Shown here: in pieces, positions 45,770 to 54,114 of the stretch | How the letters are laid out: each line of letters begins with the position of its first letter | How positions within the stretch are numbered: the stretch's first letter is position 1 | Assembly: GCF_004745485.1 (NCBI RefSeq) | Contig: NZ_RHFG01000008.1 | Location: 1 to 64,000, forward strand | DNA length: 64,000 nt | DNA from: Brevibacterium sp. S22 | Lineage (GTDB): Bacteria; Actinomycetota; Actinomycetes; Actinomycetales; Brevibacteriaceae | Direction: 5' to 3' | Made by a program: the position numbers and the translations under genes | The notes under the pieces: model-generated | What the model was told of the DNA's origin: nothing | Database searches by the model: none | The model's input: only the letters and a program-made list of their open reading frames with translations

Positions 45770-46498
45770 TCAGCTTCGCCCGGTGGTGCGCATTGTGATG
45801 TTGATCCTGCCTCCGCCGAGGTGGTCAAGCCGTCCGTGTTCGGGTGCGGTTCCCGGTCGGATCGATCTCACCCCGTGATAGGCGAAGCGGGCGGGCCCGC
45901 CGAAGACGAAGGCGTCCCCGGACGCGAGCCTCAGGTCCTCGAAGGGGCGATTGCGGTTCTGCGTGTTGCCGAACCTGAACAGGCACGTATCGCCGAGGGA
46001 GAGTGAGACGACGGGTGCAGGATCGAACTCGTCCTTGTCCTGATGCATGCCCATCTTCGCGTGTTCGTCGTAATAGTTCACGAGGGCGACATCAGGCTCG
46101 TATGCGCCGGGCTCGAATCCCCAGTCGACGGCCGTGCTCGGTGGGTGCTCGGCGTCGTCGCCGACTGCCTTCGTCGCAGCTTCAAGGACCTGGCGGCCCA
46201 ATCGGGTCATCCAGTCGGGGAAGGGCAGGACCAGACGATCGTTGACGTCGGTGGCTCGTCGGTCGTAGCGGCCCGGTCTCCAATGCCACCCGAGCCCGAT
46301 CGTTCTCACGCTCATCGGGTGTCCGGCGATCGTCGTCGCGTGCGGCGGGACCGGCCCCGACTGCCATTCTGCGTAGCGGTCGATGATCCAGACCTGTGCC
46401 TCGGGGGAGAGGAACCCCGGAACCCAGACCGCGCCCGGGGCGACGATCTGCGGGCGGCGGTCAAAAGCCTCATCGGCGAAGAGCGAATCCATGTCCAC
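45770..46498 (-). CDS. AlkB-like 2-oxoglutarate/Fe(II) dioxygenase
   Basis: DNA/RNA alkylation-repair dioxygenase of about 242 residues, of normal AlkB length. The iron site HxD is in MHQDKDE, the distal His in YHGVRSI, and RINITMR carries the Arg pair that binds 2-oxoglutarate. N-terminal GAVWVPGFLSPEAQ and WGFEPGAYEPDVALVNYYDEHAKMGMHQDKDE are typical of the bacterial E. coli-like group. Start GTG 46498 or the ATG at 46492 are both possible; neither has a clear ribosome binding site. Convergent with mrpG (9-base gap). It demethylates 1-meA/3-meC. Confidence 0.93.
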   Translation of the reverse strand: MDMDSLFADEAFDRRPQIVAPGAVWVPGFLSPEAQVWIIDRYAEWQSGPVPPHATTIAGHPMSVRTIGLGWHWRPGRYDRRATDVNDRLVLPFPDWMTRLGRQVLEAATKAVGDDAEHPPSTAVDWGFEPGAYEPDVALVNYYDEHAKMGMHQDKDEFDPAPVVSLSLGDTCLFRFGNTQNRNRPFEDLRLASGDAFVFGGPARFAYHGVRSIRPGTAPEHGRLDHLGGGRINITMRTTGRS

Positions 46499-46545
46499 CA
46501 GGATGCCAGAGCCGACCCCGAAGACGGTCTCTCACTTCCGTTCGG

Positions 46546-47757
46546 TCACAGATCGCCCACAGCGATCTGCTCATCAGCCAGGCGCTCGGCGGAGACTTCC
46601 CTGCCGATGAGAGCGCGCAGCTCATCCCCGAAGTCCCAGACGTTGACGTTCATGGCCGCCGAGACGCGACTCCCGTGCAGCCAGAACACGATGAACTCAC
46701 CGCTGGACTTGTCTCCGCGGATGACGACCTCGTCGTCGGCGCTGCCGAGTCCGACGTACTCCATGCCGAGGTCGAACTGATCGGTGTAGAAGTACGGCTG
46801 CCAGTCCTCAACCTTCGAGCCGCCGGTGATCGTCGAGGCGGCGACCTCGGCCTGGCGCACCGCGTTGTCCCAATGTTCGACCCGAAGGCGTTCGCTCCGG
46901 AGGACGTTCTGCGCGTTCGCGATATCGCCGATCGCCAGGATGCTGCCGTTCGAGGTGCGCATCTGCTCGTCGACGACTACCCCATTGTCCGTCGTCAGTC
47001 CCGCCGAGGCGGCGAGATCGACGGCAGGATCTGCTCCGATGCCGACGACGACGAGATCGGCGGGAACGCTTCCTGCACTGGTCTCGAGGGATTCGACGGC
47101 GTCGGACCCAGTGAAGGAGGTCGTGTCCGCCTGTTTGAGGAAGTTCACTCCATTGGTCTTATGGAGGTCTTCGAAGTAGGTGCCGATTTCGTCACCGAGC
47201 ACGGATGCCAGCGGAGGAGCATCGGTGTGGAGGATGACCGTGACATCGCAGCCCTGGGTCTTCGCCGCCGCTGCTGCCTCGAGGCCGATCCAGCCGCCGC
47301 CGATCACCGCGACCTTCTTGCCGTCTCCGAACTGCGAACGGATCGCCACAGCATCACCGGCATCGCGGAGGGTGTGGACGTTGCCCAGCTGTGCGCCGGG
47401 CACATCGAGCGAGCGGGGAGTGGAACCGGTGGCGAGGATCGCCTGCCCGTAGCGCAGCTGTCGATCGTCATCGAGAATCACCATCTGTGCCGCCGGATCG
47501 ATGCTTGTGACCGCGGTGCCGAAGACGGCAGTGACATCGTGTGCCGAATACCAGTCCTCACCGCGCAATGCGGATTCGGCGGGATCAGATCCCTCAAGCA
47601 TGACCTTCTTCGACAGGTCGGGCCGGTAGTAGGGAGCGGCGGGATCGGCTCCGACCAGTGCGATCGAACCGACGTAGCCGGCGTCTCGCAGCGACTCGAC
47701 GACGGTGCCGCCGCCGATGCCTGCGCCGATGACGACGGTTCCGAATTCCTCTGCCAT
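46546..47757 (-). CDS. FAD-dependent NAD(P)H reductase (ferredoxin/rubredoxin reductase type)
   Basis: Pyridine-nucleotide-disulfide-oxidoreductase-fold protein, 403 residues. The FAD motif GAGIGGG (11-17) and the NAD(P) motif GGGWIG in VAVIGGGWIGLEAAA are intact; ILAIGDIA marks the second FAD block. The C-terminal about 80 residues are the reductase-C domain of the ferredoxin reductases that serve Rieske oxygenases and P450s. There is no CxxC disulfide pair, so it is not a thioredoxin/mercuric reductase. GAAAGGAC before the ATG. The redox partner is not adjacent. It is an independent gene downstream of alkB on the same strand. Confidence 0.88.
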   Translation of the reverse strand: MAEEFGTVVIGAGIGGGTVVESLRDAGYVGSIALVGADPAAPYYRPDLSKKVMLEGSDPAESALRGEDWYSAHDVTAVFGTAVTSIDPAAQMVILDDDRQLRYGQAILATGSTPRSLDVPGAQLGNVHTLRDAGDAVAIRSQFGDGKKVAVIGGGWIGLEAAAAAKTQGCDVTVILHTDAPPLASVLGDEIGTYFEDLHKTNGVNFLKQADTTSFTGSDAVESLETSAGSVPADLVVVGIGADPAVDLAASAGLTTDNGVVVDEQMRTSNGSILAIGDIANAQNVLRSERLRVEHWDNAVRQAEVAASTITGGSKVEDWQPYFYTDQFDLGMEYVGLGSADDEVVIRGDKSSGEFIVFWLHGSRVSAAMNVNVWDFGDELRALIGREVSAERLADEQIAVGDL

Positions 47758-47879
47758 AGCACGTCCTTTCGTTGAGGGGACTCAGTCTCGACTGTACTCG
47801 GGGAAACCAACGGTGACCAGGGAGCCCGAACGGGTTCGACCCCAGGTGGGAGTGCGCATCGGTCATTGCGGGTCTCGTT

Positions 47880-47909
47880 TTGGTCAGTGCTCCGGTAAAG
47901 GCGTAAACT
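47880..47909 (+). promoter_or_regulatory. Promoter of tRNA-Ala
   Basis: TTGGTC (47880-47885), 18-base spacer and TAAACT (47904-47909) precede the tRNA by 12 bases, so transcription would start a few bases before the mature 5' end. The spacing and position are ideal for a stable RNA promoter. Confidence 0.6.
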
Positions 47910-47921
47910 CGTCGCCTGGAA

Positions 47922-47994
47922 GGGGCTTTAGCTCAGTTGGTAGAGCGTTTCGTTCGCAATGAAAAGGTCAGGGGTTCGATTCCCCTAAGCTCCA
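47922..47994 (+). tRNA. tRNA-Ala (anticodon CGC)
   Basis: A complete 73-base cloverleaf without encoded CCA. The acceptor stem pairs GGGGCTT with AAGCTCC and includes the G3-U70 pair that specifies alanine; discriminator A. The anticodon stem TTTCG/TGAAA closes the loop TTCGCAA with anticodon CGC for codon GCG. The T arm is AGGGG-TTCGATT-CCCCT. Strong match by hand. CGC is a minor alanine tRNA of high-GC genomes. No att duplication is seen beside it. Confidence 0.96.
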
Positions 47995-48091
47995 CAATTG
48001 TCCTTGCCGCATCGGACGGTGCCGGTCTGACTGACCGTTCCTCGTCTGTGAGACGGCATAGATCCATGTCACCGGCAGAGGCGGCCCAGCG

Positions 48092-48445
48092 ATGAAGATT
48101 CAGACAGGCATCATGTCCGGACTCCTCGGCGCCGCCGGGATCACACATTTCATTCGGCCCCGGCCGTTCGATTCGATCGTGCCACCTCGATTGGGCAATC
48201 CGCGATTCTGGACCTACGCCAGCGGCGTGGCCGAAGTCGGCTGTGCTGCGCTGCTCGCGGTTCCTGCCACTCGAAGACTCGGAGGTATGGCCTCAGCAGC
48301 ACTGATGGTCGGGGTCTTCCCTGCCAATGTCTACACCGTAGTCAAACATCGGCGCGAGCCCAGAGCCCGGGCCATCGCGATCGCTCGGCTGCCGCTCCAG
48401 ATCCCTCTTGTGTGGATGTCGGTGAGCGCTGCCTCAGACGCCTGA
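48092..48445 (+). CDS. DoxX family membrane protein
   Basis: 117-residue membrane protein with four hydrophobic segments. GLLGAAGITHFIRPRPFDSIVPPRLGNPRFWTYASGVAEVGCAALLAVPATRRLGGMASAALMVGVFPANVY is the DoxX/MauE-like pattern, with the conserved HF and VEVG-type helices. The family often supports thiosulfate oxidation or redox membrane systems; in this shorter branch the role is unknown. Short basic C-terminus. ATG at 48092; the ribosome binding site is weak. It converges with the HTH operon. Confidence 0.8.
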   Translation: MKIQTGIMSGLLGAAGITHFIRPRPFDSIVPPRLGNPRFWTYASGVAEVGCAALLAVPATRRLGGMASAALMVGVFPANVYTVVKHRREPRARAIAIARLPLQIPLVWMSVSAASDA

Positions 48446-48504
48446 CACTCAGCGCAGGCCTCAGACTCGCACCCCCGCCGATCGTGGCTCGGGCATCGGA
48501 CCGT

Positions 48505-49155
48505 CTAATCGGCCTCTGCGATGTATTCGCTTCCACGGTCGACGCCGAGGGTTGCGACCAGATCTTCGTGCAGTTCGAACCAGACTCGGTGACAAGAATC
48601 CTGGTCGGTCTTGTCAATCAGATCGGACTCACCGGACGTGGCCCTGGTCAGTGCGGAATCGAATCGGGACGAATAGCCGTCGAACCTTGAGAGAACTGCA
48701 GTGAGGCGCTCAATCTGCGGACCGAGGAGTCGATTGAGAGCGGCGAGTTCATCGAGAATGCGTGTGTCCCAGTTGGCGTCGGTATGGTCGTTGGGGGCAA
48801 ACCTGTCCGCCTGAGTCGGTCTGATCTGCCAGTCGGTGACTGCGCTCAGAAGGCGAGCGTTGAGAGGAAGGAACTCGCGATAGACGTCCTGCACGATGCC
48901 TCCCGGGTCTGCGTCCTGACGTTCAGCTGAGAGCAGTCGTTCGTTTTCGATTCTGCCCGCATCCGTGAGCGACCATCCGGCGAGGCCGGCGAACTCGGCG
49001 TGCTGCACCCAGCCCTCGCGTTCTGCCGCGCTGAGCACACGGATGACCTCGGAGTCCCGCGTTGCCGCGCGCTGTGCGACAGCGTCGAAGCCGGCGAATC
49101 CCAAGAGGCGGACGGCGTGAAGGATCATGAGATCGGGAGGCGATTGTCGAGTCAC
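48505..49155 (-). CDS. Winged-helix-like protein paired with the PEP-synthase-like kinase
   Basis: 216-residue cytoplasmic protein. The first 80 residues read as a winged helix: LMILHAVRLLGFAGFDAVAQRAA, RDSEVIRVLSAAEREGWVQHAEFAGLAGWSLTDAGR, resembling MarR/PadR regulators (helix, recognition helix, beta wing with the Gly-Trp turn). Residues 90-216 are a helical domain of unknown fold with a conserved-looking NDHTDANWDTRILDELAALNR block. I do not recognise a named family. The GTG overlaps the stop of the upstream HTH gene (GTGA), so the two are one operon, divergent from the kinase gene. Likely a regulator or accessory subunit, by context only. Confidence 0.65.
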   Translation of the reverse strand: MTRQSPPDLMILHAVRLLGFAGFDAVAQRAATRDSEVIRVLSAAEREGWVQHAEFAGLAGWSLTDAGRIENERLLSAERQDADPGGIVQDVYREFLPLNARLLSAVTDWQIRPTQADRFAPNDHTDANWDTRILDELAALNRLLGPQIERLTAVLSRFDGYSSRFDSALTRATSGESDLIDKTDQDSCHRVWFELHEDLVATLGVDRGSEYIAEAD

Positions 49156-49565
49156 GGTCGGCTTTCCTGCTTGGCGCTGAGCCGGCTCACGTATTGTTGG
49201 CAGGCCTGCGGAGACCGGAACCCCATGGCATCGGCGATCTGCGCCCAAGTCAGCCCGTCGGCGCGGGCGGCGAACAGCAGGCCGATCTCCACGCTCTCGA
49301 CCTCGGCGCGTGCACTCGGGAGGAGAGTCAAGGCGCCGAGCAGCTCATCCTGCGTCAGTTCGGACGAACGCCAGAGAGCGTACTGCGTTAGATCGATCGC
49401 AGTCGGCGAGCCACCTGGGCATTGCTGCCACGAGCGTGCCTCGAGCTGGTCGGCTCCTTTGTCGAGGAGAAGGCGGCGAGCGTCCTGCTCAGGTGAAGGC
49501 GGACGACGGTCTCTGCTTCCAGCCGGCTTGGGGTCGTGTTTGCTATCCATGACAGACATCCTCAT
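49152..49565 (-). CDS. Small helix-turn-helix protein
   Basis: 137 residues at most; ATGs at 49565, 49559 and 49550 are possible, and GAGG suits the last. The centre SSELTQDELLGALTLLPSARAEVESVEIGLLFAARADGLTWAQIADAMGFRSPQACQQYVSRL has a helix-turn-helix (LTWAQIADAMGFRSPQACQQY), as in sigma-factor region 4 or DNA-binding anti-sigma-like regulators. The N-terminus is charged and flexible. Head gene of a two-gene operon with the winged-helix protein. It lies next to palindromic sites and so is a candidate autoregulator. No sigma-70 region 2 is present. Confidence 0.65.
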   Translation of the reverse strand: MRMSVMDSKHDPKPAGSRDRRPPSPEQDARRLLLDKGADQLEARSWQQCPGGSPTAIDLTQYALWRSSELTQDELLGALTLLPSARAEVESVEIGLLFAARADGLTWAQIADAMGFRSPQACQQYVSRLSAKQESRP

Positions 49566-49570
49566 ACTAT

Positions 49571-49593
49571 CAACATATTGTTGTCAACAGTTG
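49571..49593. promoter_or_regulatory. Overlapping palindromes in the divergent promoter
   Basis: CAACATATTGTTG (49571-49583) is a perfect palindrome and CAACAGTTG (49585-49593) is a second one; GTTGTCAAC overlaps both. They fill the 32 bases between the divergent start codons and are far more AT-rich than the surroundings. They are probable operators for one of the HTH proteins; the promoters must overlap them. Confidence 0.55.
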
Positions 49594-49597
49594 ATTG

Positions 49598-50860
49598 ATG
49601 GGTGTAGCTATGTTGACCGTTCTCGCTGAGGCGACGCGGAAGGAATCAGGCGCCAAAGCAGCCGCGCTCGGAGCTCTCCTGCGAGCAGGATTCTCTGTGC
49701 CCGACGGATTCGTCGTCTCTGGCAGCGGGCAGTCGACCGGTCCAGCGGCAGAGACCGCGCTGCGCGAATCAGTTGTGCGTGCACTGGAGGGATCGGGAGA
49801 TCCGGTGGTGGCAGTCCGGTCCTCGGCACTGGACGAAGACACTGTGGCGGCTTCGGCTGCAGGACAGTACGAAAGCGTCATCGGCGTGAAGGGACCAGAC
49901 GAGGTCTGCCGGGCGATCGCAACCTGCAGAGCCTCTGCGCACTCCATGCGAGCAGTCGAGTATCGATCTCGCACCGGGCACCTGAAATCTCGTTCAGCAG
50001 AGATGGCGGTCATCCTTCAGCCGGTCATCGAGGCGGACGTGTCCGGAGTGCTGTTCACTCCGCGAGCGCCCGGAGAACCGACCCGGTTCGAAGCTTCGTG
50101 GGGACTCGGGCTGTCCGTCGTAGCCGGAGAGGTCACCCCTGATGCATATGAGGTCAAGTCGGACGGATCGATTGCCTGTTCGGTCGGAAGCAAACGGACG
50201 CGAATCGATCTGGACCACGAGTGGGGGAGAACCGTCACGAGTGCGGTCGACGCCGATAGGCAAGCGTCGCGGACCCTCGACGATGCCACGGCAGCCGCCT
50301 TGGCTGAACTCGGAGAACAGATCGCCGAGGTAGTCGGAGAGCCGCAGGACGTCGAGTGGGCCATCGCCGACGGCACGGTCTGGATCCTTCAATCTCGCCC
50401 GATCACCGCAGCACTTCCTGCAGCAAGGCATCACACCGCATCCGAACAGGCAGGCAGCCTGAGTGGCACTCCCGGATCCCACGGAACAGTCACCGCCGAG
50501 GCACGGGTCGTCCACGGTCCGTCTGACTTCACCTCCGTGCGCCGTGGCGAGATCCTGGTGTGCCCCTTTACCGATCCGGCCTGGACCCCGCTGTTCGGCA
50601 TCGCAGCCGGCGTCATCACGGAGACCGGCGGGGCGCTGTCCCATGCTGCGATCGTCTCGCGAGAATACGGACTACCGGCCGTTCTCGGCATCACCGATGC
50701 GACCAGGCGCATAGCCAGCGGTGATCGGATCACGATGAACGGATCAGTCGGAACCGTCATCGTCACCGGAGACGCACCCTCAGACCGCGAACAGGGACGA
50801 GACTCAGGACGGACTCATGGCCACCAGGTACCTCTACATCGCCCGTCACGGCGACGCTGA
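49598..50860 (+). CDS. PEP/pyruvate-binding phosphotransferase, two-domain (rifampin-phosphotransferase/PEP-synthase-like)
   Basis: 420-residue enzyme of the PEP-synthase/pyruvate-phosphate-dikinase superfamily. Residues 1-270 are the ATP-grasp nucleotide-binding domain (VVAVRSSALDEDTVAASAAGQYESV, VSGVLFTPRAP, EASWGLG, VEWAIADGTVWILQSRPIT). Residues about 290-400 are the swivelling phosphohistidine domain with ETGGALSHAAIVSREYGLPAV and active His349. The central/substrate-binding domain of rifampin phosphotransferase (about 860 residues) and the PEP-binding barrel of PEP synthase are missing, so the acceptor is unknown. ATG 49598 or 49610 start; the C-terminal 16 codons overlap the next gene by 44 bases. 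Divergent from the HTH operon. Confidence 0.8.
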   Translation: MGVAMLTVLAEATRKESGAKAAALGALLRAGFSVPDGFVVSGSGQSTGPAAETALRESVVRALEGSGDPVVAVRSSALDEDTVAASAAGQYESVIGVKGPDEVCRAIATCRASAHSMRAVEYRSRTGHLKSRSAEMAVILQPVIEADVSGVLFTPRAPGEPTRFEASWGLGLSVVAGEVTPDAYEVKSDGSIACSVGSKRTRIDLDHEWGRTVTSAVDADRQASRTLDDATAAALAELGEQIAEVVGEPQDVEWAIADGTVWILQSRPITAALPAARHHTASEQAGSLSGTPGSHGTVTAEARVVHGPSDFTSVRRGEILVCPFTDPAWTPLFGIAAGVITETGGALSHAAIVSREYGLPAVLGITDATRRIASGDRITMNGSVGTVIVTGDAPSDREQGRDSGRTHGHQVPLHRPSRRR

Positions 50861-51419
50861 CGCGTTCGGAGATCTCACTGACACCGGGCGTGAACAAGCG
50901 CGTCTCTTGGGGCAGCGTTTGGCGCATCTGCCGATCGGGGCGATTTGGCACTCACCCCTGCCACGCGCAGGCGACAGCGCCGAGCAGCTGAACATCTTCC
51001 TCGCCGGAGCCGCTCCTGTGCGTGCAGCCGAGGAGCTGATCGACAATATCCCCTCCGTGCCGAAACCTGAAGAGACCCCGCAACCGTGGGAACCCTTCTT
51101 CGATGGCTTCGACAGGGAGTCCGCCGAGGCGGGGCGAGCCCTCGCGCAGAGACTGACGACAAGGTTTGCGAAGGAATCCGAAACGGATGCTGACCTTCAC
51201 GAGGTGCTGATCACTCATGCCTATCCGATTGCTTGGCTCGTCCGCCACGCTTTGGACGCACCCGAGGCGAGGTGGCTCGGACTCAACAGCGCCAATGCCG
51301 CTCTGACCGTGATCGAATATCGTCCGGGACTGCCGCCGAGCCTTGTGCTGTTCAACGACATGAGCCATCTGCCACCCGATCTGCAATGGACAGGCTTCGC
51401 TCCGACGCTGCGTCCCTGA
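50817..51419 (+). CDS. Histidine phosphatase family protein
   Basis: 200-residue phosphatase: YIARHGDADAFGDLTDTGREQA contains the RHG motif and catalytic His; the second His is in LITHAYPIAWLVR, and a WHSPLPRA loop contributes the phosphate Arg. Similar to SixA/GpmB-like members. Begins inside the 3' end of the kinase gene (44-base overlap) with an AGGACGG in front, so coupled expression is likely. It may reverse or process a product of the kinase, an inference from context. Confidence 0.85.
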   Translation: MATRYLYIARHGDADAFGDLTDTGREQARLLGQRLAHLPIGAIWHSPLPRAGDSAEQLNIFLAGAAPVRAAEELIDNIPSVPKPEETPQPWEPFFDGFDRESAEAGRALAQRLTTRFAKESETDADLHEVLITHAYPIAWLVRHALDAPEARWLGLNSANAALTVIEYRPGLPPSLVLFNDMSHLPPDLQWTGFAPTLRP

Positions 51420-51458
51420 CCTATTGCACCCGGAATCGTTCCGTGACATATTCGTGCA

Positions 51459-52811
51459 ATGGACGGGACTTCTCCGCACGACTCCCGGGCACTGTCGGGT
51501 CTTCACTACTCAGCGGCGACTGCCGCCTTCCAGATCGAAGGAGCTCGCGCCGCCGACGGTCGGGGCCGCAGCATCTGGGATGACTTCGTCGACACCCCCG
51601 GCAATGTCAGCGACGGCAGCACCGCCGAACCGGGTCCCGACAGCTATCACCGCGTCGATGAGGACATCGCATTGCTGTCCGGCCTCAGCGTCGACCGTTA
51701 CCGATTCTCGATCTCCTGGACCCGCGTCATCCCCGACGCCGGGACGAACGGAACGGTCCATGCTGCCGGCCTCGACTACTACGACCGCCTCGTCGACGGG
51801 CTCCTGACCGCCGGCATCACACCGGAACCGACCCTCTACCACTGGGATCTTCCGGTCGCTCTCGAAGCCGCCGGCGGATGGCTGGCCCGGGACACAGCCC
51901 ACCACTTCGCCGACTATGCGGCGACCGTGGCCGGCCGCCTCGGCGATCGGGTCCGGCACTGGTACACGATCAACGAACCGGCCTCGACCTCCCTGCAGGG
52001 ATACGCGCTGGGGGAGTTGGCCCCGGGCCGGACGTTGCTCTTCGAGGCTCTGCCCACCGTCCACCATCAGCTCCTGGCCCACGGCCTCGTCGCTCCCATG
52101 CTGCGCGAACACGGTGCCCTCCAGGCCGCACCGACACTCAACCACAGCCTCATCCTCCCCGCGGCAGACACGGATGCCGACCTCGCCGCGGCCGGTCTGC
52201 TCGACGTGATCATGAACCGGCTCTTCACCGACCCGCTGCTGCTGGGGGAGTATCCCGACCTCAGCGCCTTCGGTGTCGAGATGCCGGTCGCAGGCGACGA
52301 TCTGGACCTCATCGCCGCCCCGAACGAGGTCTATGGGTTCAACTACTACAACCCGATCACCGTGCGCACCGCGGACGGGGATCTGCCCTTCGAGATGATT
52401 CCGACGCCCGGCGCTGCGACCACCGGGTTCGGTCCGATGTGGCCGATCCGCCCCGATACGATGCGCGACTTCCTCATCGACATGGACGACCGCTACGGGG
52501 CACAGCTGCCGCCGATCATCATCAGTGAGAACGGGGCATCGTTCCCCGAACCGGCGACCACCACGACCGAAATCGTCGATTCCGAACGCATCGACTACCT
52601 GTCCTCCCACCTCGGCGCCGTCCTCGAAGCCAAGGCCGCCGGAGTGCGCATCGACGGATACACAGTGTGGTCGCTGCTGGACAACTTCGAATGGGCTAAT
52701 GGCTGGACCCAGCGCTTCGGTCTCGTCCACGTCGACATGGACACCGGGACCCGCACCCCGAAGTCCTCCTATCGCTGGTATCGGGATCTCATCTCCGCGG
52801 CCAAGGCATGA
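51459..52811 (+). CDS. GH1 beta-glucosidase
   Basis: Glycoside hydrolase family 1 enzyme, 450 residues. The acid/base Glu173 is in TINEP and the nucleophile Glu357 in ISENG; the N-terminal SAATAAFQIEGA is the family signature. No signal peptide, so it acts on imported sugars inside the cell, probably cellobiose or aryl beta-glucosides. The ATG has no clear ribosome binding site. It overlaps the sugar transporter by 4 bases, making a small beta-glucoside uptake-and-use operon. No LacI regulator is next to it. Confidence 0.95.
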   Translation: MDGTSPHDSRALSGLHYSAATAAFQIEGARAADGRGRSIWDDFVDTPGNVSDGSTAEPGPDSYHRVDEDIALLSGLSVDRYRFSISWTRVIPDAGTNGTVHAAGLDYYDRLVDGLLTAGITPEPTLYHWDLPVALEAAGGWLARDTAHHFADYAATVAGRLGDRVRHWYTINEPASTSLQGYALGELAPGRTLLFEALPTVHHQLLAHGLVAPMLREHGALQAAPTLNHSLILPAADTDADLAAAGLLDVIMNRLFTDPLLLGEYPDLSAFGVEMPVAGDDLDLIAAPNEVYGFNYYNPITVRTADGDLPFEMIPTPGAATTGFGPMWPIRPDTMRDFLIDMDDRYGAQLPPIIISENGASFPEPATTTTEIVDSERIDYLSSHLGAVLEAKAAGVRIDGYTVWSLLDNFEWANGWTQRFGLVHVDMDTGTRTPKSSYRWYRDLISAAKA

Positions 52812-54067
52812 GCGATCACCTGCGCCGAGGCGGCACCGCAGCAAACGTGCGCGTGTCCCCGATGTGGATGGTGTGGTTCACCCTCGCCTGGCTGGCCATC
52901 TGGACGGTGCAGCTCACCCCGGTGCAGCTGCTGCTTCCGCTGCAGCTCGACACCCAGAGCGGTCACTGGATCGACGGAGTCGTGTGGTCAGGGCTGGTGC
53001 TCTCTGTCGGCGGACTGGCCGGAATCGTCGCCGCCCCGCTGGCCGGCCGATTCTCGGACCGGACACGCTCACGGTTCGGCAGGCGCCGACCCTGGGCGAT
53101 CGGCGGCTCGGTCCTCGCCGCGATCGGCCTGCTGCTCACGGGCAGCGCAGACGGTCCCGCGCTCGTCGGGGCGGCCTGGGTGGTCACCTCGGTGGGAGTG
53201 TCCGTGGCCTCGGCGGCACTGACCGCCCTCATCGCTGATCAGCTCGATGGCCAACGCGGAGCGGCATCGGCAGCAGCGAGCTCGGCACAGGCCATCGGCA
53301 TCGTCGTCGGCGTCGCAGCGATCGTGCTGCTCGGGCTGACCACCGGGGCATCGTATGCGGTGCTGGCCGGCTTCATCTTCGTCGTCGGGACCGTGACCGC
53401 CGTCCTGCTGCCGGATCCTCGCCCGCCACACGAGGCGGTGCTTGCCTTCCACACGCGACGGGAACTGCCCCGAGCACGGATCTCCTCGCTCGTCGATCCC
53501 AGCTTCACGCGGCTGCTGATCAGCAGGTTCATCGTCAATGTCGGCAATGCCTTCGGCACGTCCCTGCTCCTGTTCTTCCTGCTCTACGGGATAATGATCC
53601 CCGCCGCCGAGGCGGAGGACAGACTGCTCTTCCTCATCGTCATCTACACGGTCTTCGTCGTCGGTGCCTCGATCGTCGTCGGCATGATCACCGACAGGCG
53701 AGGCAGCCGACGACTCTGGACAATCGTGGCAGCGCTCGTCCAAGCATGTTCCGGAGTCATCATCCTCATCAGCCCGTCCTTCACCACCACAGTTGTGGCT
53801 GCGGCAGTGATGGGCGCCGGATACGGGGCGTATATGGCAGTCAGCCTTGCACTGGCCACTGATCTGCTGCTCGACCCGGATGACCACGCCCGCGACCTCA
53901 GCCTCGTCAACAGCTCAGCAAATCTCGGGCAGCTGGTCGGTCCGCTCCTGGGAGCCGGGCTCGTTGCGCTGGTCGGCGGGTTCTGGCTCCTCTTCGCTGC
54001 GGCCGCAGTGGTCTCCGTGCTCGGCGCAGGACTCACACTGTCGGTGCACCCTGCGCCGCGTGTCTGA
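52808..54067 (+). CDS. MFS sugar transporter next to the beta-glucosidase
   Basis: 419-residue MFS protein with about twelve membrane segments. GRFSDRTRSRFGRRRPWAIGG is the loop signature of the GPH/sucrose-type sugar symporters. Start ATG overlaps the beta-glucosidase stop (ATGA), so it is a partner for glucoside import. The last gene of the operon; it converges with the YdeI-like gene after 47 bases. Specific substrate unknown. Confidence 0.88.
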   Translation: MSDHLRRGGTAANVRVSPMWMVWFTLAWLAIWTVQLTPVQLLLPLQLDTQSGHWIDGVVWSGLVLSVGGLAGIVAAPLAGRFSDRTRSRFGRRRPWAIGGSVLAAIGLLLTGSADGPALVGAAWVVTSVGVSVASAALTALIADQLDGQRGAASAAASSAQAIGIVVGVAAIVLLGLTTGASYAVLAGFIFVVGTVTAVLLPDPRPPHEAVLAFHTRRELPRARISSLVDPSFTRLLISRFIVNVGNAFGTSLLLFFLLYGIMIPAAEAEDRLLFLIVIYTVFVVGASIVVGMITDRRGSRRLWTIVAALVQACSGVIILISPSFTTTVVAAAVMGAGYGAYMAVSLALATDLLLDPDDHARDLSLVNSSANLGQLVGPLLGAGLVALVGGFWLLFAAAAVVSVLGAGLTLSVHPAPRV

Positions 54068-54114
54068 GAGCCGGAATGACGGACTCCGGGCCCCTGGTCA
54101 GATTCGGCGGACGG

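Noticed and set aside
47922..47994. tRNA-Ala as an integration site with a nearby element
   Set aside because: No integrase and no second copy of the tRNA 3' end is visible within the following 16 kb.
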